Origin: Blastococcus sp. HT6-4
GTDB taxonomy: Bacteria; Actinomycetota; Actinomycetes; Mycobacteriales; Geodermatophilaceae
Direction of reading: 5' to 3'
DNA length: 64,000 nt
Assembly (NCBI RefSeq): GCF_039679125.1
Contig: NZ_CP155551.1
Location: 1,922,001-1,986,000 of the forward strand
The notes beneath the pieces were generated by a model. It saw only the letters and a list, made by a program, of their open reading frames with translations, made no database searches and was not told the DNA's origin. The position numbers were made by a program, and so were the translations under genes. Below, piece by piece: positions 9,111 to 17,279 of the stretch. Each line of letters begins with the position of its first letter. Position 1 is the first letter of the stretch.

Positions 9111-9252
9111 GGTGCCGGTCGGTCTCGGTGGAAGGCGGCCCCGTGCCGGCAGGGGGGCGTACCCGCTGACCGCGGGCGGAGCCCCTGGGCTTCGCGACGC
9201 GGGCCGGAAGTCGAGGGCCCGCCCGAGGACGGCCCTTCGATGACTGCCGTCC

Positions 9253-10089
9253 TCAGCCCTTCACCGCTCCCTGCAGGCCGCTCACGATGCGCCCCTGCAT
9301 CGCGAGGAACAGGACGAGCGCCGGGATCATCGCGATGGTGGTGAACGCCAGCACACCCGCGGTGTCGGCGGAGTACTGGGTCGAGAAGTCGGCCACGCCG
9401 AGCGGCAGGGTGCGCGTGTCGCCCCGCAGCAGGAGCAGCGGGAGGAGGTAGGCGTTCCAGGAGGTGACGAAGGCGAGGACGCCGACCGTGACCAGGGCCG
9501 GCATCGACAGCGGGAGCGCGATCCGCCAGAAGATGCCCACGCGGGTGGCGCCGTCGAGCATGGCCGCCTCTTCGAGCTCCTTGGGCAGCGCCGCCAGGAA
9601 CGGCCGCAGGATCACCACCGTGACCGGCAGCGCGAACGCCGCCTGCGGCAGCGCGACGCCCCACCAGGTGTTGGCGAGGGCCAGGTCCTGGGTCACGAGG
9701 ATGAACAGCGGGATGATGGCCACCGCGGCCGGGAACAGCAGACCCAGCACGAAGACCAGGAACAGCGGCTCCCGGAGCTTGAACTGGTAGCGCGCCAACG
9801 GATAGGCGGCCATCACGCCGGCGAGCACCGCCACCACCGTGGTGATGAGGGCGATCGCGGTCGAGTTGAGCGTGTACTGCCAGAAGGCCGGACTGCTGAG
9901 GACGTTGGTGTAGTTGCTGAACACCCACGGGTCGGGGAGCCCGGCGGGGTCGCGTGCCAGCTGGGCGTTGGTGCGGAAGCCGCCGAGGGCGCCGTAGAGC
10001 ACGGGCCCCAGCGTGACCGCCACGACCAGCAGCGCCACCAGGTAGACGAACGGGCCGCCCTGTCCGTACCTCGTCGGTCGTCGTGCCAT
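9253..10089 (-). CDS. Sugar ABC transporter permease, MalG type
   Basis: A 278-residue inner-membrane permease with six predicted helices. The EAA loop reads LPKELEEAAMLDGATRVGIFWRIALPL (about residues 170-196), which docks onto the ATPase. It belongs to the carbohydrate-uptake-1 family and would pair with the MalF-type permease encoded just upstream. The ATG is preceded by GGGAGG. The gap of 37 bases to the upstream gene suggests one operon: binding protein, MalF type, MalG type. About 200 bases separate its stop from the LacI gene, so the regulator has its own promoter. Confidence 0.93.
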   Translation of the reverse strand: MARRPTRYGQGGPFVYLVALLVVAVTLGPVLYGALGGFRTNAQLARDPAGLPDPWVFSNYTNVLSSPAFWQYTLNSTAIALITTVVAVLAGVMAAYPLARYQFKLREPLFLVFVLGLLFPAAVAIIPLFILVTQDLALANTWWGVALPQAAFALPVTVVILRPFLAALPKELEEAAMLDGATRVGIFWRIALPLSMPALVTVGVLAFVTSWNAYLLPLLLLRGDTRTLPLGVADFSTQYSADTAGVLAFTTIAMIPALVLFLAMQGRIVSGLQGAVKG

Positions 10090-10126
10090 CACCGGGACCT
10101 CCCCTCGGGTGCCTGCGCCATCGGGT

Positions 10127-11110
10127 TCATGCGTCCGCCTTCGTGTCACGGCGCAGCACCAGGGCCTGGTAGGCCACCGCCATCGCGAAGCCGATGAGGA
10201 ACAGCACGACCGACGCCGCACCGGCGATCCCGTAGTTGCTGCGCTGGGTGCCCATGCTGATCAGGTAGGTGACCATCGTGGTCGTGGCGTTCGCCGGGCC
10301 ACCACCGGTGAGGATCCAGACCATGTCGAACAGCTGCAGCGAGCCGATCATCGACAGGAAGATCCAGGTGCGGATGGTGGGCGCGATGAGCGGGACGGCG
10401 ATCCGGCGCTGGACCTGCCACCACGAGGCGCCGTCGAGTTGCGCGGCCTCGTGCAGTTCGTCGGGGACGCCCTGCAGCCCGGCGAGGAAGAGCAGCACGG
10501 CCAGGCCGAGGTACTTCCACGTCAGGACGACGAAGACGGTGGCCAGGGCGAGGTCGGGCGTGCCCAGGAACCCCTGCTCGGGGACCGGGATCCCCACCGA
10601 CGACAGCATCCGCTCGAGCAGCCCGGTGCGCGGCTGCAGCAGCTGGAACCACACGACGCCGGCGATCACCTCGGCGAGCACGTACGGGACGAAGACGATC
10701 GTCCGCAGCACCCCGCGCCCCTTGATGCGGCGGTTGAGCAGCAGTGCGAGCGCCAGGCCCAGCGGCAGCTGCACCGCGATCGAGGCGAAGACGATGATGA
10801 AGTTGTGCATGACCGCGTCGGTGAAGACGTCGTCGGACAGCACGCGCAGGTAGTTGTCCAGGCCGACGAAGTCGTCCATCGGGCCGAAGCCCTTCCAGCT
10901 GTAGAGCGACATCCGGGTCGCGGAGAAGACCGGGTAGAGGACGAAGATCGCCATCAGCGCCAGGGCCGGCGTCACGAACAGGAGGATCTCGAGGCGCTGC
11001 CGGCGCTTTCCGCCCCGGCGGCGGCGGGTCACCCGGGACGTGTGTGCGCCGCCCCGGGTGACCGCTGCGCCGGGGTCCGTCGCCTCCGGCGCAGCGGTCA
11101 CTCTGGTCAT
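10127..11110 (-). CDS. Sugar ABC transporter permease, MalF type
   Basis: A 327-residue permease. The first 40 residues are a cytoplasmic, arginine-rich tail, followed by six membrane segments starting with ILLFVTPALALMAIFVLYPVF. The EAA loop is VPDELHEAAQLDGASWWQVQRRIAVPL (about residues 217-243). The periplasmic FVGLDNYLRVL motif typical of MalF-type sugar permeases is present. It starts seven bases after the stop of the binding-protein gene, so the two are co-transcribed. The likely cargo is xylo-oligosaccharide, from the linked enzymes. Confidence 0.93.
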   Translation of the reverse strand: MTRVTAAPEATDPGAAVTRGGAHTSRVTRRRRGGKRRQRLEILLFVTPALALMAIFVLYPVFSATRMSLYSWKGFGPMDDFVGLDNYLRVLSDDVFTDAVMHNFIIVFASIAVQLPLGLALALLLNRRIKGRGVLRTIVFVPYVLAEVIAGVVWFQLLQPRTGLLERMLSSVGIPVPEQGFLGTPDLALATVFVVLTWKYLGLAVLLFLAGLQGVPDELHEAAQLDGASWWQVQRRIAVPLIAPTIRTWIFLSMIGSLQLFDMVWILTGGGPANATTTMVTYLISMGTQRSNYGIAGAASVVLFLIGFAMAVAYQALVLRRDTKADA

Positions 11111-11117
11111 CTCTGGA

Positions 11118-12410
11118 TCACTTCTCCAGTTCGGCGGCCTGCGTGGTCGCTTCCACGATGTCCTCCGGCGTCGCTTCGCCGGCGAACATGAGGGCGATCG
11201 CGTCGTTCATCGCACCACCGATCGACGCCCCGAAGGCGGTGTCGAAGTAGAGCTGGATGTAGGGCGCCGCGTCGCGGACCTCGAGCAGCTGGGCCAGCGC
11301 CGGGTCGGAGACGGCGTCCGTCGCGGCCGGGTTCGTCGGGAGACCCATGTCGTTCTCCGCGAAGCCCCGCTGGACGTCGTCGGAGAGCAGGTACTTGACG
11401 AGGTCGACCGATGCGTCCGGGGCGTCGGTCGAGACGGCCCACGCGTCGCCACCGCCGAGCTGTGCATCGGGGTCGCCCTCGCCGCCCTCGATGGCCGGGA
11501 ACGCGAACCACCCGGTCTTCTCGCCCAGACCCTCGCCGTCATCGGTGAGGCCCTGCATCACGCCGGGCTCCCAGTGGCCGGCCAGCTCCATCGCGACCTG
11601 CTCCGACGCGAGCAGGCCGGAGGCCGAGGTGGCCCCCTCCTGCGCCGGCGTCGTGAGGAAGCCGGGGTTGAAGGGCTCGGTCTCGATCAGGTTCTGCAGC
11701 TCCTCGCCGGCCGTCACGAAGCACTCGTCGGTGAAGTCGAGGCTGGTGACCGCATCCTCGAGGACCTCCTGGCCGCAGGCCCGCAGCGCCGTGTAGTACC
11801 AGTAGTGGGCGGCCGGCCACTTGTCGCCCGCGCCGACGGAGATGGGCGTGATGCCCGCGGCCTTCAGCTTGTCGATGGCCGCGTAGAGCTCTTCCATCGT
11901 GGCCGGCGGCTCGCTGATGCCGGCCTGCTCGAAGAGCTCGGTGTTGTACCAGAAGCCGACGACGCCGAGGGAGAACGGCAGCGCGTAGGTCTGTCCGTCG
12001 ACCTGCCAACCGGACACGGTGCCGCCGAGCTTGTCGATGATCTCGTCCGCCTCCTGGGTGAGGTCGCGGACCAGTCCGGCCTCCACGTGGTCGGCGAGCT
12101 CGCCGCCACCGCGCTCCATGTACACGTCCGGCAGGTCGCCGCTCTGGAAAGCGGCCGCCAGCCGGTCGACCATGTCCTCGTGGGCCATGGCCACGACCTC
12201 GACCTCCACGCCGGGGTTGTCGTTCTCGAAGTCCTCGGCCACCTGCTCGTAGAAGCCCCGGCCGGGCTCGTTGTTCGAGTTGTGCCACCAGGTAATCGTG
12301 CTGTCATCGCCTCCCGAGGCGCTGCTGTCGTCACCACCACAGGCAGTGACCGTCAGCAGCACCGCACTGCTGCAGAGCACCGAGAGAGCTGCTCGCCCCG
12401 AACGCCGCAT
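11118..12410 (-). CDS. Sugar-binding lipoprotein of the ABC importer
   Basis: A 430-residue extracellular solute-binding protein, family 1. A lipoprotein signal covers residues 1-24 with lipobox LTVTACGG, so the mature protein is anchored to the outer face of the membrane. The N-terminal lobe begins TITWWHNSNNEPGRGFYEQ. It captures the oligosaccharide and hands it to the two permeases. ATG 12410 has AAAGGGG about nine bases upstream. It is first in the importer operon and is read from a strong promoter in the divergent control region. The open frame extends upstream to 12776 but that is a shadow of the GH10 gene. Confidence 0.93.
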   Translation of the reverse strand: MRRSGRAALSVLCSSAVLLTVTACGGDDSSASGGDDSTITWWHNSNNEPGRGFYEQVAEDFENDNPGVEVEVVAMAHEDMVDRLAAAFQSGDLPDVYMERGGGELADHVEAGLVRDLTQEADEIIDKLGGTVSGWQVDGQTYALPFSLGVVGFWYNTELFEQAGISEPPATMEELYAAIDKLKAAGITPISVGAGDKWPAAHYWYYTALRACGQEVLEDAVTSLDFTDECFVTAGEELQNLIETEPFNPGFLTTPAQEGATSASGLLASEQVAMELAGHWEPGVMQGLTDDGEGLGEKTGWFAFPAIEGGEGDPDAQLGGGDAWAVSTDAPDASVDLVKYLLSDDVQRGFAENDMGLPTNPAATDAVSDPALAQLLEVRDAAPYIQLYFDTAFGASIGGAMNDAIALMFAGEATPEDIVEATTQAAELEK

Positions 12411-12451
12411 GTCTGACCCCTTTGTCCCTCCACGCCGTCGTGGCGCAGAAC

Positions 12452-12466
12452 ACGTTCCGAGAACGT
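12452..12466. promoter_or_regulatory. Inverted repeat over the importer promoter
   Basis: ACGTT-CCGAG-AACGT is a 15-base inverted repeat overlapping the -10 box and start region of the importer promoter. Its CGTT/AACG half sites match those of the larger palindrome 25 bases away, though the spacing is one base shorter. It may be a second, weaker operator. Confidence 0.45.
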
Positions 12467-12491
12467 TCCAGGCGAGGGCTTGCGCTGTCAA
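12463..12491 (-). promoter_or_regulatory. Promoter of the sugar-importer operon
   Basis: On the minus strand a perfect TTGACA (12491-12486) is followed after 17 bases by GAACGT (12468-12463). This drives the binding protein and permeases, leaving a leader of roughly 45 bases. The -35 abuts the operator palindrome, and the -10 lies in the second inverted repeat. Confidence 0.7.
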
Positions 12492-12508
12492 TCGTTGTCG
12501 ATAACGAT
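12480..12508 (+). promoter_or_regulatory. Candidate leaderless promoter of the xylanolytic operon
   Basis: TTGCGC at 12480 and AACGAT at 12503 (17-base spacing; TAACGA at 16 is an alternative) would start transcription close to the ATG at 12517. No ribosome site fits between them, so the mRNA may be leaderless. The -10 is embedded in the operator, so a bound repressor would block it. Confidence 0.45.
12491..12508. promoter_or_regulatory. LacI-type operator palindrome
   Basis: ATCGTTGTCGATAACGAT is an 18-base near-perfect palindrome with a central CG, the usual form of LacI-family operators. Only the third base either side of centre is mismatched. It sits between the divergent promoters, over the -10 of the enzyme operon and touching the -35 of the importer operon, so one repressor could silence both. 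Confidence 0.75.
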
Positions 12509-12516
12509 TTCGCCCC

Positions 12517-13788
12517 ATGACCCCCGCAGCGGCCGCCGACGCCGTCCGGCGCACCGAGTCGACCCTCACCGTGCGCTCCGCCGACGGCGCGCCGTGCGCC
12601 GACCGGGAGGTCCTGGTCCAGCAGCTCCGGCACGACTTCGCCTTCGGCAACATCGGCTTCGACTTCGTGGGACTCGCCAACCAGGAGCAGGGCGGGACCC
12701 GGGAGAACGTCTTCGGCGGCGCCGATCCCGAGGCTGCCCAGCGGCTCGAGGGCCTGTGGCTCGACGTGTTCAACACCGCGACGCTGCCGTTCTACTGGGC
12801 CGGCTTCGAGCCGGTGGAAGGGCAGCCGGACACCCGGCGGCTGCAGGCCACCGCGGCGTGGTTCCGCGAGCGCGGGGTGTCGGTCAAGGGGCATCCGCTG
12901 GTCTGGCACACGCTGACGCCGGACTGGCTGGGGGAGTACCCCGCCTCCGAGGTCGAGGAGATCGTGCGGGCGCGCGTCCGGCGTGAGGTCACCGCCCTCG
13001 CCGGGCTGGTCGACACCTGGGACGCGATCAACGAGGTCGTGATCATGCCGGTGTTCTCCAACGAGGAGCGGCAGAACCCGATCACAGCCCTGTGCCGCCG
13101 CATCGGCCGGATCCCGACCATCCGGCTCGCCTTCGAGGAGGCCCGCCGGGCCCACCCCGCGACGACGCTGATCCTGAACGACTTCAACCTGTCGACGGCG
13201 TACGAGTGCCTCATCGAAGGTGTCCTCGAGGCCGGCGTGCAGGTGGACGCCCTCGGCCTGCAGAGCCACATGCACCAGGGCTACTGGGGCGAGGAGCGGA
13301 CGCTGGAGGTCCTGGAGCGGTTCTCTCGCTACGGCCTCCCGCTGCACTGGACCGAGACGACCCTGGTCTCCGGCGACCTCATGCCCCCGGAGATCGTGGA
13401 CCTCAACGACCACCAGGTCGACGAGTGGCCCTCCACGCCCGACGGCGAGGAGCGGCAGGCCGACGACGTCGTCCGCCACTACCGGACGCTCCTCGGGCAC
13501 CCGGCCGTCGAGGCCGTGACCTACTGGGGGATCACCGACCAAGGGGCCTGGCTCGGCGCGCCCGCCGGGCTGGTGCGCACCGACGGCACTCCCAAGCCCG
13601 CGTACGACGCACTCCGCGGCCTGGTCAAGGACGAGTGGTGGTTGCCGCCGACCCGGCTGCGGACCGACGGAGAGGGCCGGGTCCCGGTGTGCGGCTGGCC
13701 CGGCGACTACTCGGTGTCGATCGGCGACCGCTCCGCCACCTGGCAGTTGCGGCGCGACGCGCCGATCTCGGAGGCCACCCTGGCCTGA
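12517..13788 (+). CDS. GH10 endo-beta-1,4-xylanase, intracellular
   Basis: A 423-residue glycoside hydrolase of family 10, cutting internal xylosidic bonds with retention of configuration. The acid/base is Glu173 in WDAINE. The nucleophile is probably Glu280 in LHWTETT, where most family members read TELD. KGHPLVWH (residues 124-131) and LGLQSHMH (247-253) line the substrate cleft. There is no signal peptide and no carbohydrate-binding module, so it should act in the cytoplasm on imported short oligosaccharides. Residues 12-40 form a small beta-rich N-terminal part. It is first in an operon with GH3, CE7 and GH51 enzymes. Confidence 0.9.
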   Translation: MTPAAAADAVRRTESTLTVRSADGAPCADREVLVQQLRHDFAFGNIGFDFVGLANQEQGGTRENVFGGADPEAAQRLEGLWLDVFNTATLPFYWAGFEPVEGQPDTRRLQATAAWFRERGVSVKGHPLVWHTLTPDWLGEYPASEVEEIVRARVRREVTALAGLVDTWDAINEVVIMPVFSNEERQNPITALCRRIGRIPTIRLAFEEARRAHPATTLILNDFNLSTAYECLIEGVLEAGVQVDALGLQSHMHQGYWGEERTLEVLERFSRYGLPLHWTETTLVSGDLMPPEIVDLNDHQVDEWPSTPDGEERQADDVVRHYRTLLGHPAVEAVTYWGITDQGAWLGAPAGLVRTDGTPKPAYDALRGLVKDEWWLPPTRLRTDGEGRVPVCGWPGDYSVSIGDRSATWQLRRDAPISEATLA

Positions 13789-13914
13789 CGGCGCAGCACC
13801 CCCGGCCGGGGCAGGATGCTGCGGGCGCACCTCCTCGCCGCAGCCGTCGCCCGGCACAGGCGGCCCCCGGTCCGCCGCATCCCGAACCACGAGACAGGAC
13901 GGACTTCCGCGAGC

Positions 13915-16278
13915 ATGGTCATCAACGTCGACACCGACACTGCGCCCTGGCGCGACCCGGAGGTCCCCGCCGAGGACCGGGTGGCCGATCTGGTCCACCG
14001 CATGACGCTGGAGGAGAAGGTCGCCCAGCTCTACGGCGTGTGGGTGGGCATCGACGCCACGGAGGGGGAGGTCGCCCCGCACCAGCACGAGATGGCGGCG
14101 ATGCCGGTGGACTGGGAGGAGCTGATCCGCAGCGGGCTGGGCCAGCTGACCCGGCCGTTCGGGACGGCGCCGGTCGATCCGCTGCTCGGGGCCAAGGGCC
14201 TGGCGGAGAGCCAGCGTCAGATCATGTCCGCCGGGCGCTTCGGGATCCCCGCGCTGGTGCACGAGGAGTGCCTCACGGGGCTCGCGGCGTGGACGGCGAC
14301 CGTCTTCCCCTCGCCGCTGTGCTGGGCGGCCAGCTTCGACCCGGACCTCGTGCAGCGCATGGGCGCGGCCATCGGGAGCAGCATGCGCCGGCTCGGCGTC
14401 CACCAGGGGCTCGCCCCCGTCCTCGACGTCGCCCGGGACCTGCGCTGGGGCCGGGTCGAGGAGACCATGGGCGAGGACCCGCACCTGGTGGGCACGATCG
14501 GCAGCGCGTACGTGCGCGGCCTCGAGTCCAGCGGGGTCGTCGCGACGCTGAAGCACTTCGTCGGCTACTCCGCCTCCCGCGCCGGGCGCAACCTCGCCCC
14601 GGTGTCGGCCGGCCCACGGGAGATCGCCGACGTGTTCCTCCCGCCGTTCGAGATGGCGCTGCGGGCGGGGGCCCGGTCGGTGATGAACTCCTACACCGAC
14701 ATCGACGGGGTGCCCGCGGCCGGCGACCCCGCCCTCCTGACCTCGCTGCTGCGCGACACCTACGGCTTCACCGGCACCGTCGTGGCCGACTACTTCTCGA
14801 TCGCCTTCCTGCAGAGCCTGCACGGCGTCGCCGGCTCGCCCGCGGAGGCGGCCGCGCTCGCCCTCGAGGCCGGGATCGACGTGGAGCTGCCGACCGTGGC
14901 CTGCTACGGCGAGCCGCTGGTGGCGGCGGTGCGCAGCGGCGCGGTGGACGAGGCGCTCGTGGACCGGGCGCTGCGCCGGGTGCTGCTGCAGAAGTGCGAG
15001 CTGGGCCTGCTGGACGCCGACTGGTCGCCCGACTCACCGGCGGTCGTCGACGGCGAGGTCACGCTCGACCCGGACGAGTCCCGGGTCGTGGCCCGGGAGC
15101 TCGCCCGCCGCTCGGTGGTGCTGCTCGCCAACGACGGGACCCTGCCGCTGCAGGCGGGGCAGCGCCTGGCGGTCGTGGGCCCCCGTGCCGACACCGCCCA
15201 GGCGATGCTGGGCTGCTACTCCTTCCCGATGCACGTCGGCGTGCACCACCCGGGCGTGCCCGTGGGCGTCGACATCCCGACGCTGGCCCAGGCGCTGAAG
15301 GAGTCGCCGGCGGCCTACGACGTCGTCGTCGCCGAGGGCTGCCCGGTGCTGGGGGGCGACGACGCGGGCATCGAGGCGGCCGCGCACGCCGCGGCCGGCG
15401 CCGACGTCTGCGTGGCCGTCCTGGGGGACCAGGCCGGGCTGTTCGGCAACGGCACCTCGGGGGAGGGCTGCGACGCCGTGGACCTCCGGCTCCCCGGCCG
15501 CCAGGAGGAGCTGCTGGAGGCCCTGCTGGCGACGGGCACCCCCGTCGTGCTCGTCCTGCTGTCCGGCCGCCCCTACGACCTGTCCCGGCAGGTCGACCGG
15601 CTCGCCGCGGTGGTCTGCGGGTTCTTCCCCGGGGAGGAGGGCGGTCCCGCGATCGCGGAGGTCCTCAGCGGGCGGGTGGGCCCGTCGGGCCGGCTGCCGG
15701 TGAGCTTCCCCGGCGGCGCCGGCAGCCAGCCCGCGACCTATCTCGCCTCGCCCCTGGGCCGGCGCACCGACGTGAGCTCGGTGGACCCGACCCCGCTGTT
15801 CCCCTTCGGGCACGGGCTGGGATACGGCTCCGCGACCTGGGCGGGAGTGCGGCCGACGAGCGGACCGGAGTGGGACACCGACGCGTCCAGCGTGCTGGAG
15901 GTCGAGCTCCGCAACGACACCGACCGCGAGGTCACCGAGGTCGTGCAGGTCTACCTGCACGACCCGGCGGCCGAGGTGGTCCGGCCGGTCCAGTCCCTCA
16001 TCGCCGCCCGGCGGGTCGATCTCCCGGCAGGCTGCGCGGCGTCGGTCCGGTTCACCCTGCACGCCGATCTCACCTCCTTCACGGGGCGGGACGGGTTGCG
16101 GATCGTGGAGCCCGGCGAGGTGGAACTCCGGGTGGGCGCCTCCAGCGCCGACGTGCGGGAGGTTCTCCGGTTCACGCTCTCCGGCAGCCGCCGCACGGTC
16201 GGGGTCGACCGCCGGCTGCACCCGGAGAGCGTCGTCGAGCACCTGCCGGCGGCTTCCGGCCGGGGAAGCGGGCGCTGA
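13915..16278 (+). CDS. GH3 beta-xylosidase / beta-glucosidase
   Basis: A 787-residue family 3 glycoside hydrolase, with the usual TIM barrel (about 20-320), an alpha/beta sandwich (385-610) and a C-terminal fibronectin-like domain (665-755). The nucleophile is Asp292 in GTVVADYFSI, and KHFVGYSASRAGRN near 213-226 is the conserved substrate-binding strand. It releases single sugars from the non-reducing end; context argues for xylose. No signal peptide is present. ATG 13915 was preferred over the longer frame at 13816, whose N-terminus is arginine-rich and unlike the family. The 126-base gap from GH10 shows no clear promoter. Confidence 0.9.
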   Translation: MVINVDTDTAPWRDPEVPAEDRVADLVHRMTLEEKVAQLYGVWVGIDATEGEVAPHQHEMAAMPVDWEELIRSGLGQLTRPFGTAPVDPLLGAKGLAESQRQIMSAGRFGIPALVHEECLTGLAAWTATVFPSPLCWAASFDPDLVQRMGAAIGSSMRRLGVHQGLAPVLDVARDLRWGRVEETMGEDPHLVGTIGSAYVRGLESSGVVATLKHFVGYSASRAGRNLAPVSAGPREIADVFLPPFEMALRAGARSVMNSYTDIDGVPAAGDPALLTSLLRDTYGFTGTVVADYFSIAFLQSLHGVAGSPAEAAALALEAGIDVELPTVACYGEPLVAAVRSGAVDEALVDRALRRVLLQKCELGLLDADWSPDSPAVVDGEVTLDPDESRVVARELARRSVVLLANDGTLPLQAGQRLAVVGPRADTAQAMLGCYSFPMHVGVHHPGVPVGVDIPTLAQALKESPAAYDVVVAEGCPVLGGDDAGIEAAAHAAAGADVCVAVLGDQAGLFGNGTSGEGCDAVDLRLPGRQEELLEALLATGTPVVLVLLSGRPYDLSRQVDRLAAVVCGFFPGEEGGPAIAEVLSGRVGPSGRLPVSFPGGAGSQPATYLASPLGRRTDVSSVDPTPLFPFGHGLGYGSATWAGVRPTSGPEWDTDASSVLEVELRNDTDREVTEVVQVYLHDPAAEVVRPVQSLIAARRVDLPAGCAASVRFTLHADLTSFTGRDGLRIVEPGEVELRVGASSADVREVLRFTLSGSRRTVGVDRRLHPESVVEHLPAASGRGSGR

Positions 16279-17279
16279 TGCCGCAGACCGACCTCCCGCT
16301 GGACGAGCTGCGGCGCTACGCCCCGGACCTCCCCGCCCCTCGGGACCTCGAGGCGTTCTGGTCCGCGACGCTCGGCGAGGCGGCGGAACGGCCCCTGGAC
16401 GCGACCTCGACACCGGTCGACTCGGGTCTGGTGACCGTCGAGACCCATGACGTGTCCTTCGCGGGCTTCGGGGGCTCCCCGGTGCGTGCCTGGCTGCACC
16501 TGCCCGCCCGCGGGCTCCGCGGCGACGGTCCGCTGCCCGGGGTGGTCCAGTACCAGGGCTACAACGGCGGCCGGGGTCTGCCGCACGAGCACGTCTTCTG
16601 GGCCTCGGCGGGGTTCGCCCACCTCGTCGTCGACACGCGTGGCCAGGGGAGCGGCTGGACGGTCGGGGACACCGGTGACCCGGTCGGATCGGGGGCGGCC
16701 CAGCCCGGCTTCCTGACCCGGGGCGTGCTGGACCCGGGGGACTACTACTACCGCCGCGTCTACACCGACGCGGTGCGCGCGCTCGGTGTGCTGCGCGGCC
16801 ACCGGGAGGTCGACGGCGACCGGATCGCGGTGGCCGGCATCAGCCAGGGCGGTGGCATCGCACTGGCCGTGGCGGCCCTCGACCGCGGCGTCGCGGCGGT
16901 CATGCCCGACGTCCCCTTCCTCTGCGACTTCCCGCGCGCCACGCGCGTCGCTCCTGGCGACCCCTACGGCGAGGTCGTCCGGTACCTCAAGGCCCACCGG
17001 GACCGCGTGGACGACGTCTTCCGGACGCTGAGCTACTTCGACGCCGCCGTCCTGGCGAGGGCGGCGTCGGCACCGGCGCTGTTCTCCGTGGCGCTCATGG
17101 ACGAGATCTGCCCACCGTCGACGGTGTTCGCGGCGTACAACGCCTACGCCGGCCCGAAGGAGATCGCGGTGTACCCGTTCAACGACCACGAGGGCGGGGA
17201 GGCCCGCCAGCAGCGCGAGCAGCTCACCTGGCTCCGCGGCCGGCTCGGGCTGCCCGCCGCGCGGGAACTGGGCGTCTGA
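16278..17279 (+). CDS. CE7 acetylxylan esterase / cephalosporin-C deacetylase
   Basis: A 333-residue alpha/beta hydrolase of carbohydrate esterase family 7, removing acetyl groups from xylo-oligosaccharides. The triad is visible: Ser189 in GISQGGG, Asp275 in ALMDEICPP and His304 in NDHEGG. DTRGQGSGW (119-127) is the CE7 oxyanion-side motif. It has no signal peptide, which fits the cytoplasmic, broad-specificity CE7 enzymes. Its ATG overlaps the GH3 stop, and its own stop overlaps the GH51 start (TGATG in both cases), so the three enzymes are translationally coupled. Confidence 0.93.
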   Translation: MPQTDLPLDELRRYAPDLPAPRDLEAFWSATLGEAAERPLDATSTPVDSGLVTVETHDVSFAGFGGSPVRAWLHLPARGLRGDGPLPGVVQYQGYNGGRGLPHEHVFWASAGFAHLVVDTRGQGSGWTVGDTGDPVGSGAAQPGFLTRGVLDPGDYYYRRVYTDAVRALGVLRGHREVDGDRIAVAGISQGGGIALAVAALDRGVAAVMPDVPFLCDFPRATRVAPGDPYGEVVRYLKAHRDRVDDVFRTLSYFDAAVLARAASAPALFSVALMDEICPPSTVFAAYNAYAGPKEIAVYPFNDHEGGEARQQREQLTWLRGRLGLPAARELGV

